Source: RYN-230 sp963782185
Lineage (GTDB): Bacteria > Actinomycetota > Actinomycetes > Streptosporangiales > Streptosporangiaceae
Assembly (NCBI GenBank): GCA_963782185.1
Contig: CAWAJB010000023.1
Location: 248,001 to 312,000, forward strand
Length of the DNA: 64,000 nt
Direction of reading: 5' to 3'
Below the pieces are notes generated by a model that saw nothing but the letters and a program-made list of their open reading frames with translations, ran no database searches and had not been told where the DNA came from. Made by a program: the position numbers and the translations under genes. This document shows, one piece after another, positions 56,507 through 64,000 of the stretch; position 1 is the stretch's first letter, and the number at the start of each line of letters is the position of its first letter.

Positions 56507-56574
56507 CCGGCCCGCCGGGCGGAGCGCTCCGGCAATTAACCGGCCCGCCGGGCGGAGCGCTCCGGCAAATAACC
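56486..56574. repeat. 2.7 copies of a 33-bp tandem repeat at and after the 3' end of the fusion gene
   Basis: The unit starts GCGGAGCGCTCCGGCAATTA, so the last codons and stop of the upstream gene are duplicated downstream. Each unit holds the perfect palindrome GGAGCGCTCC, giving three palindromes exactly 33 bp apart, and a CCCGCCGGGCGG segment that could form a weak hairpin. It may arise from slippage, act as a terminator, or bind a regulator. Confidence 0.85.
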
Positions 56575-56987
56575 AGTCACGGCTCGGTCAGGGCGTTAAG
56601 CTGGCCAGCTTAAGTGCCCAACGAGGACATCGCCACCCGTGAGACAATCCACCTCATCGGAGCGTGCACGGATCGTGCGTCGGAGGTGCGGCCAGGATGT
56701 GGCGGAGGCGTCGCGAGAGCGGCCCGGGCTCGTCCGGCGGGGCGGAGTCGTCTCCCGGGCAGTCATCTCCGGGCCAAGGACGCCGCCAGGGGTGGCGGGC
56801 CCGCTTCACCCCGTCGGGACGCCGCGCGTGGCGCATGGACCGGCCGGGCGCGCCCCAGGTAGCGTGGACTGTGTCCGGTCAGCACGCTACGTCCGAGCAC
56901 GCATCATCTGAGCACGGGGAACGGGCCAGGTCCGACGTGATCCCCGCCCCGAGCCCATGGCCAGCAGAGGAGAGGCTGGGCCACGAC
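56575..56987. other. non-coding region upstream of garA
   Basis: A frame in phase with garA is open through part of this region but codes for low-complexity Arg/Ser/Gly-rich sequence unlike GarA, so I treat it as leader DNA. In mycobacteria gcvH lies at this place; no lipoyl-domain sequence is visible here. Any promoter should lie here; none is obvious. AGAGGAGAGG (56966-56975) is the nearest purine-rich site to the garA ATG, about 12 bases away. Confidence 0.4.
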
Positions 56988-57530
56988 ATGCCAAGCATCT
57001 ACTGCACACGCTGCGGTCAGGCCAATCCTGACGACGCGCGTTTTTGCCTGCATTGCGGGACGATGCTGGCGCGAGGGGGGGCCGAGCGCCCCGGCGAGAC
57101 CACATCGACGATCTCGCTCGGCGGGGATCTGGCCGAGGCCGACTACGACGAGTTCACCGACCAGGCCTCACCGGAAGACTCCCTGCCCCCTGGCACGGCG
57201 CTCCTGGTGGTCAGGCGCGGCCCGAACGCGGGCAGCCGGTTCCTGCTCGACCACGACATCACCACGGCCGGGCGGCACCGCGACAGCGACATCTTCCTCG
57301 ACGACGTGACGGTCTCGCGGCGGCACGCCGAGTTCTACCGTCATGGCGATCGCTTCACCGTGCGCGACGTCGGCAGCCTCAATGGCACCTACGTCAACCA
57401 GGAGCGGATCGAGGAGGCGCCGCTGAATGGCGGCGACGAGGTCCAGATCGGCAAGTTCCGGCTGGTCTTCCTGACCGGGCGGCGGCCCCAGTACGAGCGT
57501 GGCGGCGGGGGCGCCCAGGTAGGGGCATGA
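56988..57530 (+). CDS. garA: FHA-domain regulator GarA
   Basis: GarA is a phosphopeptide-binding switch that inhibits 2-oxoglutarate dehydrogenase and activates glutamate synthase or dehydrogenase control according to phosphorylation by Ser/Thr kinases. The FHA domain (about residues 70-165) has TTAGRHRDSDIFLDD, VSRRHAEFYR and GSLNGTYVNQERIE. The phosphorylated ETTS motif is at residues 37-40, as in the mycobacterial protein. Unlike short GarA, the N-terminus carries a zinc ribbon, YCTRCGQANPDDARFCLHCG. At 180 residues it is slightly longer than usual. The stop overlaps the ftsR start by four bases. Confidence 0.93.
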   Translation: MPSIYCTRCGQANPDDARFCLHCGTMLARGGAERPGETTSTISLGGDLAEADYDEFTDQASPEDSLPPGTALLVVRRGPNAGSRFLLDHDITTAGRHRDSDIFLDDVTVSRRHAEFYRHGDRFTVRDVGSLNGTYVNQERIEEAPLNGGDEVQIGKFRLVFLTGRRPQYERGGGGAQVGA

Positions 57531-58333
57531 GCGCTCAGCCTGCCCGGGCTTCTTTCGGCATTGGTGAGGTGCTGGCCCAGCTCCGGGGCGAGTTCCCCGA
57601 TGTCAGCGTGTCCAAGATCCGCTTCCTGGAGTCCGAGGGCCTGATCCAGCCGGCCCGGGCACCGTCGGGATACCGGCGGTTCGGGCCCGCCGACGTGGCG
57701 CGGCTGCGGTACATCCTGACCGCCCAGCGCGACCAGTACCTGCCGCTCCGGGTGATCAAGGACCGGCTGGCCGCCGCTGAGGACGGCACGGGGGAGGAAC
57801 CCGACGACTCGCCGCGGCGGCGCGGCCGCCGGCCACTGAGCCGCCGGGAACTGCTCGACGCGGCCGGGATCGACGACAGCTTCCTGGCCGAACTGGAAGA
57901 CTTCGGACTGGTCCGGGCCTCGGGACGGCAGTACGGGCCGGAGGCCCTGGACGCCGCACGGATCATCGTGGCGCTCGGCCGGTACGGGGTGCAGGCACGC
58001 CACCTGCGCGCCGTCCGGGCCGCGGTCGAGCGCGAGACATCCCTGATCGAGCAGGTGGTGGCCCCCACACGCCGCCAGCGCAGCCACGGGTCGCAGGAGC
58101 GTGCCGGGCAGACCGCCCACGAAATCGCCGCCCTGTCCCTCCAGTTGCACGCGTCGCTGATGGGCAGCGCCCTGGCCGACGCCGGCCTGCAGACCGACGG
58201 GCTGGCCGGGGCGGCCCAGGCAGCCTGGTCCAGTGAGACCGATCAGCCCACCCCGACCGAAATCAGGCTGGGGGGTGCGGGATATGACGAGTCCGGATTC
58301 GCCGGGCCGGCCGCAGCCAGGTCAGGGGCGTGA
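57527..58333 (+). CDS. ftsR: MerR-family regulator FtsR
   Basis: The protein begins SFGIGEVLAQLRGEFPDVSV and SKIRFLESEGLIQPARAPSG, a MerR winged helix, then YRRFGPADVARLRYILTAQR. It is the orthologue position of Rv1828 / FtsR, a regulator linked to ftsZ expression in corynebacteria. The C-terminal helices SRRELLDAAGIDDSFLAEL and GVQARHLRAVRAAVERE form the second domain. At 268 residues the length is normal. The ATG overlaps the garA stop (ATGA), so the two are co-translated. Confidence 0.9.
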   Translation: MSAQPARASFGIGEVLAQLRGEFPDVSVSKIRFLESEGLIQPARAPSGYRRFGPADVARLRYILTAQRDQYLPLRVIKDRLAAAEDGTGEEPDDSPRRRGRRPLSRRELLDAAGIDDSFLAELEDFGLVRASGRQYGPEALDAARIIVALGRYGVQARHLRAVRAAVERETSLIEQVVAPTRRQRSHGSQERAGQTAHEIAALSLQLHASLMGSALADAGLQTDGLAGAAQAAWSSETDQPTPTEIRLGGAGYDESGFAGPAAARSGA

Positions 58334-58459
58334 GCAGGCCCGGCCGGGCCGGCCGCCACAGCACTTTGCGCCGGCACGGGTGTACGTTGGCAGGGGAGTG
58401 CCCACCGCAGGGCCCATGCATGAGGCAGCGCGTCAGGCGCGTATGAGGACGGAGCCGCC

Positions 58460-58930
58460 GTGAGGAAGATGGAGGTCGTCGGCGTCCGGGTCGAGATGCC
58501 CACGAACCAGCCCATCGTCCTGCTGAAGGAGACGCAGGGGGACCGATACCTGCCGATCTGGATCGGGCCGGTCGAGGCAACCGCGATCGCTTTCGCCCAG
58601 CAGGGCATGGTCCCCGCGCGCCCGCTCACCCACGACCTGTTCCGGGATGTGCTCGAGGCGCTCGAAGTCCAGCTCCAGACGGTGAACATCACCGCGCTGC
58701 GGGACGGCATCTTCTTCGCGGACCTGATCTTCTCGAACGGGAAGGAAGTCAGCGCCCGGCCATCGGATTCCATCGCCCTCGCCCTGCGCACCGGCGCGGC
58801 CATCTACGCCAGCGAGGAAGTCCTCGATGAGGCAGGCGTGGCCATCCCGGACGAGCAGGAAGATGAGGTCGAGAAGTTCCGCGAGTTCCTCGACACCATC
58901 ACCCCGGAGGACTTCGGGCGCGCGACCTGA
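58460..58930 (+). CDS. bifunctional nuclease family protein (DUF151)
   Basis: This is a 156-residue BFN/DUF151 protein, orthologous by position to Rv1829. Conserved parts are MEVVGVRVEMPTNQPIVLL, YLPIWIGPVEATAIAFAQQG, HDLFRDVLEALEVQL and the SARPSDSIALALRTGAAIY motif. Plant and archaeal relatives have nuclease activity; the role in actinobacteria is unclear. GTG 58460 begins the conserved sequence. It lies between two MerR genes of one conserved block. Confidence 0.92.
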   Translation: MRKMEVVGVRVEMPTNQPIVLLKETQGDRYLPIWIGPVEATAIAFAQQGMVPARPLTHDLFRDVLEALEVQLQTVNITALRDGIFFADLIFSNGKEVSARPSDSIALALRTGAAIYASEEVLDEAGVAIPDEQEDEVEKFREFLDTITPEDFGRAT

Positions 58931-59071
58931 CCGCCCGCCGCGGCGCCCGGCGTAGGGTGGGTGTGGAGTCCGGCGGCGACGCGCCGCCGGCGATCGTTGA
59001 CGCACCCGCCGCTGGCGGCCTACCGTGCGAGACGAGTACCCAGGGTGGCGAGTTCCCGGGTGGAGGCAGGC

Positions 59072-59686
59072 GTGGCGGTAACCAAAGGTAACAGCGATTC
59101 ACCCGGAGTCCGCGGTGCGGCCATCCGGCAGGCCGGGGAGCAGGGGCTGCTGTTCGGCGACGACGTCGCCTCCCGGCCGGAAGGAATCGGCTACCGCGGG
59201 CCCACCGCGTGCTCAGCCGCCGGGATCACCTACCGCCAGCTCGACTACTGGGCCCGGACCGGGCTGGTCGAGCCCAGCGTACGGGCCGCCCAGGGATCCG
59301 GCTCGGCCCGGCTGTACAGCTTCCGGGACATCCTTGTGCTCAAGGTGGTCAAGCGGCTGCTGGACACCGGCATCTCGCTCCAGCAGATCCGCGCCGCCGT
59401 GGCCCATCTGCGCAGCCGGGGCACCGGCGACCTGGCCAAGGTCACTTTGATGAGCGACGGCGTCTCCGTTTACGAGTGCACCTCCTCGGACGAGGTCGTC
59501 AACCTGCTGCAGGGCGGGCAGGGCGTGTTCGGCATCGCACTCGGCCGCATCTGGCAGGAGGTTGACGGGACGCTGGCCGAGCTGCCTGCCGAGCAGGCGG
59601 GCGAGGCCGCGGACGGAACGCCGGAGGCCACCGGGAGCACGCACGCGGACGAGCTGGCCCGGCGGCGGGCCCGCCGGACCGGCTGA
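59072..59686 (+). CDS. MerR-family regulator (Rv1830-like)
   Basis: This is a 204-residue MerR winged-helix protein. GITYRQLDYWARTGLVEPSV is the recognition region, then SGSARLYSFRDILVLKVVKR and LLDTGISLQQIRAAVAHLRS. The middle YECTSSDEVVNLLQGGQGVF and GIALGRIWQEVDGTLAELP are typical of the Rv1830 group. GTG 59072 is preceded five bases away by GGAGG, which decides the start. It precedes the glycine riboswitch and gcvP by about 85 and 320 bp. Confidence 0.9.
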   Translation: MAVTKGNSDSPGVRGAAIRQAGEQGLLFGDDVASRPEGIGYRGPTACSAAGITYRQLDYWARTGLVEPSVRAAQGSGSARLYSFRDILVLKVVKRLLDTGISLQQIRAAVAHLRSRGTGDLAKVTLMSDGVSVYECTSSDEVVNLLQGGQGVFGIALGRIWQEVDGTLAELPAEQAGEAADGTPEATGSTHADELARRRARRTG

Positions 59687-59771
59687 CCCCGCGGCGGCCC
59701 GGGCAGAACTGCCCCGCGGGGCTCGCCGGTCACCGGCCCGGGCTCGGGTAAGCTCGGTACCGCCGATCACA

Positions 59772-59875
59772 CCGTCCGGGAGAGACTCCGCGCAGCCAGT
59801 GCGGGGCGCCGAAGGGGCAACCTCCCCGGAACCTCTCAGGCACCCAGGACCGGACGGGACAGGCATCTCTGGAGT
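59772..59875 (+). ncRNA. glycine riboswitch
   Basis: The conserved aptamer core is visible: GGGAGAGACTCCGCGCAG, GCGCCGAAGGGGCAACC, CTCTCAGGCACCCAGGACCG and, after the core, ACAGGCATCTCTGGAG. The P1 stem pairs CCGTCCGG (59772-59779) with CCGGACGG (59850-59857) perfectly. There appears to be one aptamer with a short downstream ghost, not a tandem. Glycine binding should activate gcvP, whose start is about 130 bases downstream, matching the role of this riboswitch in glycine cleavage. Confidence 0.9.
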
Positions 59876-60007
59876 ACACGCGCGGGGCGGGCCACCGCCA
59901 CCGGGCGCGGCGCGCCTGCAGGCGGCGTGCGGCCACCGGGCGGGCGGCGACAGAGGGGGAGGACAGGCAGGCACGGGCGTGCCTGGCGGCTCCCTCTGGA
60001 GGCTCCG

Positions 60008-63000
60008 ATGACTTTTGAGGCACCGATATCTGCGGCACCGGCGCTTGACGGGCGCAATCTGGACAGCACGGAGCCTGGCGCACCCCGGCCCGAGGCAGCG
60101 GCCTTCGAATCACGTCACATCGGGCCATCCCCGGCCGAGCAGCAGCGGATGCTCGCGGCGACCGGCCATGCCACGCTGGGCGAGCTGACCCGGGCGGCGC
60201 TGCCCCCGGGTATCGGGGACCCGAGGCCGCTGGGCCTGCCGCCCGCGCTGTCCGAGGCGGAAGCGCTTGCCGAGCTGCGCCGGCTGGCCGCCCGGAACAC
60301 CGTCGCCCGCTCCATGATCGGGCTGGGCTACTACGGCACGCACACCCCGGCGGTGATCCGCCGCAACGTGCTGGAGAACCCGGCCTGGTACACGGCCTAC
60401 ACCCCGTACCAGCCGGAGATCTCGCAGGGGCGGCTCGAGGCGCTGCTCACCTTCCAGACCCTCATCGAGGACCTGACCTCGCTGCCGGTGGCCGGAGCCT
60501 CCCTGCTGGACGAGGCGACCGCCGCCGTGGAGGCCATGACGCTGGCCCGGCGGGCGGCCCGGCGTGGCCGGATCTTCCTGGCCGACGCGGACTGCCTGCC
60601 GCAGACCCTGGCCGTGCTGGCCACCCGGGCCGAGCCGCTCGGGATCGAGCTCGTGACCGCCCCGGTCACCCCGGAGCTCATCGCGGCACAGCCCGAGGGC
60701 GAGCTGTTCGGGATCCTGCTGCAGTATCCGGGGGCCAGCGGGGAGATCCGGGACCTCCGCCCGGCCATCGAGGCCGCGCACGCCCGGGGCGCGCTGGCGG
60801 CCGTCGCCGCCGACCTGCTGGCCCTGACCCTGCTGGTGCCGCCCGGCGAATTGGGCGCCGACATCGCGGTGGGCAGCACCCAGCGGTTCGGCGTGCCGAT
60901 GGGCTACGGCGGCCCGCACGCGGCGTACATCGCGACCCGTGACGACCTGCGCCGGCAGCTGCCCGGCCGGCTGGTGGGGGTGTCCCTGGACGCGGACGGG
61001 CGGCCGGCGTACCGGCTCGCGCTGCAGGCCCGCGAGCAGCACATACGGCGGGAAAAGGCGACCAGCAACATCTGCACCGCGCAGGTGCTGCTGGCCGTGA
61101 TGGCCGCGATGTATGCGGTGTACCACGGGCCGGGGGGACTGGCCGCGATCGCCGCCGGCGTGCACGGGCGCGCGGCCCGGCTGGCCGCCACGTTGCGGGA
61201 AAGCGGCCTGGCCGCACCGGCGGGGGGATTCTTCGACACGATCCGGGTCCGCCTGCCCGGCGGGGCCGCCGCGGCCGTGGACCGGGCCCGGGAAGCCGGC
61301 TACAACCTGCTCCTGGCCGACGCCGACACGATCGGCATCGCCTGCGACGAGACGACCACCGACGCCGAGCTGCTGGAGGTAGCCGCGCTGCTGGCCGCCG
61401 GGCAGGACGGGGCTGCGGTCCCCGGCCGGCTCGCGGAGTCCGGCCCGGTGCTCCCGGCCGGCCTGGCCCGGAGCTCGGGGTACCTGGCCCACCCGGTCTT
61501 CCGTGAGCACCGGAGCGAGACGGCCATGCTGCGCTACCTCCGCCGCCTCGCCGATTTCGACATCGCGCTGGACCGCTCGATGATCCCGCTCGGCTCGTGC
61601 ACGATGAAGCTGAACGCGGCCGCCGAGATGGAGCCGGTGAGCTGGCCGGAGTTCGCCGGCCTGCATCCCTTCGCGCCCCCCGCGCAGGCCGCCGGGTACG
61701 CCGAGCTGATCAGCGACCTGGAACGGTGGCTGGCCGAGATCACCGGATACGACGCGGTGTCCGTGCAGCCCAACGCCGGGTCTCAGGGCGAGCTGGCGGG
61801 CCTGCTGGCCATCCGGGGCTACCACAGCTCCCGCGGTGACGCCGGCCGTGAGATCTGCCTGATCCCGGAGTCGGCGCACGGGACCAACGCGGCCAGCGCG
61901 GTCCTGGCGGGCCTGCGGGTCGTGGTGGTCAAGTGCGGCCACGACGGCGCGATCGACGTGGCTGACCTGCACGCCAAGCTGGACGAGCGGGGCGGGCAGA
62001 TCGCCGCGATCATGCTGACCTACCCGTCCACCAACGGGGTATTCGAGGAGACCGTGACGCAGGTCTGCGAGGCGGTCCACGAGGCTGGCGGCCAGGTATA
62101 CGTGGACGGGGCGAACCTGAACGCGCTGGTCGGCCTGGCCCGGCCGGGCTGGTTCGGCGCGGACGTGTCGCACCTGAACCTGCACAAGACGTTCTGCATC
62201 CCGCACGGCGGCGGTGGCCCCGGCGTCGGCCCGGTCGCCGCCCGTGCCCACCTCGCGCCATTTCTCCCGGGGGGGCGACCCCCCGAAACCCCCCGCGAGT
62301 CGCCGGCTCGGAGGGAACGCGCCTCCGGCGCGCCCCGCCTCGCCAGCGAGCTTGCCGACCGTCCCGAAACGCATCCGGTAGCGGCGGCGCCCTATGGATC
62401 GGCGGGGATCTTGCCGATCTCCTGGGCGTACCTCCGGATGATGGGACCGGACGGGCTGCGCCGGGCCACCGAGGTCGCCATCCTCACGGCCAACTACGTG
62501 GCCGCCCGCCTCGGCCCGCACTACCCGGTGCTGTACACCGGGCGCGGCGGCCTCGTCGCGCATGAGTGCATCCTGGACCTGCGGCCCCTCACCCGGCAGA
62601 CCGGGGTGACCGTCGAGGACGTGGCGAAGCGCCTGATCGACTACGGGTTCCACGCGCCGACCATGTCGTTCCCGGTCGCCGGCACGCTGATGGTCGAGCC
62701 CACCGAGAGCGAGAACCTGGCCGAGCTGGACCGCTTCTGCGACGCCATGATCGCGATCCGGCGGGAGATCGGGATGGTCGCCTCCGGGGAGTACGACCGC
62801 CAGGACAACCCGCTGCGCAATGCCCCGCACACGGCGTCCATGCTGCTCGAGGCCGACTGGAAGCACCCGTACGAGCGGGCCGGGGCGGCGTACCCGCTGC
62901 CCGGCGACCGGCGGGCGAAGTACTGGCCCCCGGTGCGCCGTATCGACCAGGCCTACGGCGACCGGAACCTGGTGTGTGCCTGCCCGCCGGCCGAGGCGTT

Positions 63001-63010
63001 CGCGGAGTGA
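60008..63010 (+). CDS. gcvP: glycine dehydrogenase (decarboxylating), P-protein
   Basis: GcvP decarboxylates glycine and passes the aminomethyl group to the lipoyl H-protein in the glycine cleavage system. It is the single-chain type (1000 residues) with two PLP-fold halves. Visible motifs are FESRHIGPSPAEQQRML, YGTHTPAVIRRNVLENPAWY, MIPLGSCTMKLNAAAEM, and SHLNLHKTFCIPHGGGGPG with the PLP Lys at about residue 727. A palindromic insert adds about 23 residues near 755-785, between the P-loop and APYGSAGILPISWAYLRMMG. The start has GGAGG eight bases upstream. gcvH and gcvT are not in the window. Confidence 0.96.
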   Translation: MTFEAPISAAPALDGRNLDSTEPGAPRPEAAAFESRHIGPSPAEQQRMLAATGHATLGELTRAALPPGIGDPRPLGLPPALSEAEALAELRRLAARNTVARSMIGLGYYGTHTPAVIRRNVLENPAWYTAYTPYQPEISQGRLEALLTFQTLIEDLTSLPVAGASLLDEATAAVEAMTLARRAARRGRIFLADADCLPQTLAVLATRAEPLGIELVTAPVTPELIAAQPEGELFGILLQYPGASGEIRDLRPAIEAAHARGALAAVAADLLALTLLVPPGELGADIAVGSTQRFGVPMGYGGPHAAYIATRDDLRRQLPGRLVGVSLDADGRPAYRLALQAREQHIRREKATSNICTAQVLLAVMAAMYAVYHGPGGLAAIAAGVHGRAARLAATLRESGLAAPAGGFFDTIRVRLPGGAAAAVDRAREAGYNLLLADADTIGIACDETTTDAELLEVAALLAAGQDGAAVPGRLAESGPVLPAGLARSSGYLAHPVFREHRSETAMLRYLRRLADFDIALDRSMIPLGSCTMKLNAAAEMEPVSWPEFAGLHPFAPPAQAAGYAELISDLERWLAEITGYDAVSVQPNAGSQGELAGLLAIRGYHSSRGDAGREICLIPESAHGTNAASAVLAGLRVVVVKCGHDGAIDVADLHAKLDERGGQIAAIMLTYPSTNGVFEETVTQVCEAVHEAGGQVYVDGANLNALVGLARPGWFGADVSHLNLHKTFCIPHGGGGPGVGPVAARAHLAPFLPGGRPPETPRESPARRERASGAPRLASELADRPETHPVAAAPYGSAGILPISWAYLRMMGPDGLRRATEVAILTANYVAARLGPHYPVLYTGRGGLVAHECILDLRPLTRQTGVTVEDVAKRLIDYGFHAPTMSFPVAGTLMVEPTESENLAELDRFCDAMIAIRREIGMVASGEYDRQDNPLRNAPHTASMLLEADWKHPYERAGAAYPLPGDRRAKYWPPVRRIDQAYGDRNLVCACPPAEAFAE
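62263..62365. repeat. palindromic GC-rich element inserted in frame in gcvP
   Basis: GGGGGG-CGA-CCCCCC and CGCGCC-TCC-GGCGCG are two strong inverted repeats in this stretch, followed by CGCCTCGCCAGCGAG. It encodes GGRPPETPRESPARRERA and SGAPRLASELADRPETH, absent from other P-proteins, which run from AAFLPGHP to PVSSAPYG with about 15 residues. The reading frame is kept. It resembles dispersed palindromic elements able to insert into coding sequence. Confidence 0.75.
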
Positions 63011-63125
63011 GCCCCCCCGGCGCGCGGGCACCGGCGCCGCGCGCCCAGGTGGGGCCGCCGGCCCCTGCAGCCACGGCGGCATAGGCGTTACGCTGCCGCC
63101 AGGACACCGGCAGGAAAGGGTCAGG

Positions 63126-64000
63126 ATGGCAAGCTCGCCCCCGTCGTTCGTCGTCGGCCTGGACAACGGCGGCACCATGAACAACGCTACGGTGCTCGAT
63201 CCCTCAGGCCAGTTCCTGGTCGAGCACATGCTGGAGCGGCCGAGCCGGGTCCGCGAGGGCCCGGACGTCGCCATCGGGGCGCTGGCTGCCTCGTTCGCGC
63301 AGGTCCTGGACGTCACCGGGGTGGACCGGGCCACGGTGGGTGCGGTCGGGCTGGACACCCCCGGCCCGGCGAGCGGGGACGGGATCCTGTCTTCCCGGGG
63401 GGCCACGAACTTCGGCCATCCCGGCTGGGGCGGCTTCAACATCCGCGCCGCACTGGAGGAGCGGCTGGGCCTGCCCGTCGTGTACACCAACGACGCCAAC
63501 GCCGCCACGCTGTACGCGCACTACGTGCGGTTCGGCGACGACGCGCCGCACCACTCGTCGGTGTCGGTCATCGTCGGCACCGGGCTGGGCGGCGGCCTGG
63601 TCGAGGCGGGCCAGGTGGTGAGCGGGGTAGCCGGCATGGCGGGTGAACTCGGCCACGTCCAGATCCCGCTGGAGGGGCTGCTCGGCGAGGGCCAGCCGGT
63701 GCCGGCCTGCAACTGCGGGCTGCGCGGCGACGTGGAGAGCTTCGCGTCGCTGAGCGGGATCGAGCAGAACCTGCTGCCATACTGGCTGAGCCGCTACCCC
63801 GGACACGGGCTGGCCGAGGTCCAGCCGCTGTCCCTGGCGGCCAAGCTGGTCCGGGGCTACGGTGAGGCGGGCGACCCGCTGGCCCTGAAGATCTTCGAGC
63901 AGCAGGCCATGGCGCTCGGCCGGGTCTTCTCCATCGCGGCCATGTTCACCGATCCGGGCACCTATTTCGTGGGCGGGGGCGTGGTCGAAGCCGATCCCGC
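63126..64000 (+). CDS. ROK-family sugar kinase, 3' end beyond window
   Basis: The open frame from ATG 63126 runs to the window edge (about 291 residues seen). The nucleotide-binding motif is VVGLDNGGTMNNATVLD, then VGAVGLDTPGPASGDG, YTNDANAATLYAHY, the phosphate loop IVGTGLGGGLVEAG and GELGHVQIPLEG. ROK proteins normally have a Zn motif CxCGxxGCxE; here it reads CNCGLRGDVES, so the third Cys is replaced by Asp. No helix-turn-helix precedes the kinase domain, so it is a kinase rather than a NagC-like repressor. AGGAAAGGG lies in front of the ATG. Confidence 0.9.
   Translation, partial: MASSPPSFVVGLDNGGTMNNATVLDPSGQFLVEHMLERPSRVREGPDVAIGALAASFAQVLDVTGVDRATVGAVGLDTPGPASGDGILSSRGATNFGHPGWGGFNIRAALEERLGLPVVYTNDANAATLYAHYVRFGDDAPHHSSVSVIVGTGLGGGLVEAGQVVSGVAGMAGELGHVQIPLEGLLGEGQPVPACNCGLRGDVESFASLSGIEQNLLPYWLSRYPGHGLAEVQPLSLAAKLVRGYGEAGDPLALKIFEQQAMALGRVFSIAAMFTDPGTYFVGGGVVEADP

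Noticed and set aside
60110..63508. Minus-strand open frame of about 1130 codons opposite gcvP
   Set aside because: Stop-free antisense frames are common at this GC content; the plus strand encodes an unmistakable P-protein.

Overview
The window looks like chromosome from a very GC-rich actinobacterium. Third codon positions are almost all G or C, GTG starts are common, and many genes are actinobacterial hallmarks: SepH, GarA/FtsR, RamB, the ergothioneine genes, a fused anthranilate synthase TrpE(G), and ECF42-type sigma factors with DGPF/YCII partners. I see no rRNA, tRNA, CRISPR array, IS transposase or prophage. The insert-like elements are a 372-residue intein in ThyX and a palindromic in-frame insert in GcvP. 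A soil member of the Streptosporangiales or a relative would fit, but the sequence alone does not settle this.

Layout. 1-9.6 kb: end of a GT-C glycosyltransferase, a Maf-GNAT fusion, a repeat-rich membrane-anchored protein, a PEBP lipoprotein, sepH, a MarR regulator and a small membrane protein. 9.6-18 kb: isocitrate lyase divergent from its likely regulator RamB, an acyl-CoA dehydrogenase, a DedA-PAP2 fusion and a second GT-C protein. 17.6-24.4 kb: an aromatic aldehyde dehydrogenase/PobA operon (aromatic aldehyde to 4-hydroxybenzoate to protocatechuate), then a FluG-like pair (glutamine synthetase homologue plus amidohydrolase) and a DMT transporter. 24.4-33 kb: FtsH-type protease, a trp leader peptide and attenuator in front of trpE(G), an ECF42/YCII module, and thyX with an intein. 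33-42.6 kb: flavohaemoprotein, Tricorn protease, a frameshifted ccdA, a MarR remnant, an MFS exporter and a disulfide oxidoreductase. 42.7-48.3 kb: egtABCD and a phosphopantetheinyl transferase. 48.4-56.5 kb: a decayed alpha/beta hydrolase, a thiolase, a cysteine-less HesB-like protein, a second ECF42/YCII module, a CDP-alcohol phosphatidyltransferase and a nucleotidyltransferase-phosphomannomutase fusion. 57-64 kb: garA-ftsR-bfn-merR, a glycine riboswitch and gcvP (order as in the mycobacterial Rv1827-Rv1832 block, but with no gcvH), then the start of a ROK kinase.

Regulatory elements read directly from sequence are a trp attenuator with tandem Trp codons, a glycine aptamer whose P1 stem can be paired, a 15-bp perfect palindrome between aceA and ramB, and an AT-rich 25-bp palindrome between the flavohaemoprotein and Tricorn genes. 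Gene decay is visible at several points: ccdA, a MarR fragment, the hydrolase, a leftover ABC-permease C-terminus and the tail of the MarR gene at 8.2 kb. Nothing here is a clearly new defence or mobile system. The most unusual items are the Maf-GNAT fusion, the intein, the palindromic insert in GcvP, the His-Asp repeat tail on FtsH and the duplicated ECF42/YCII modules.
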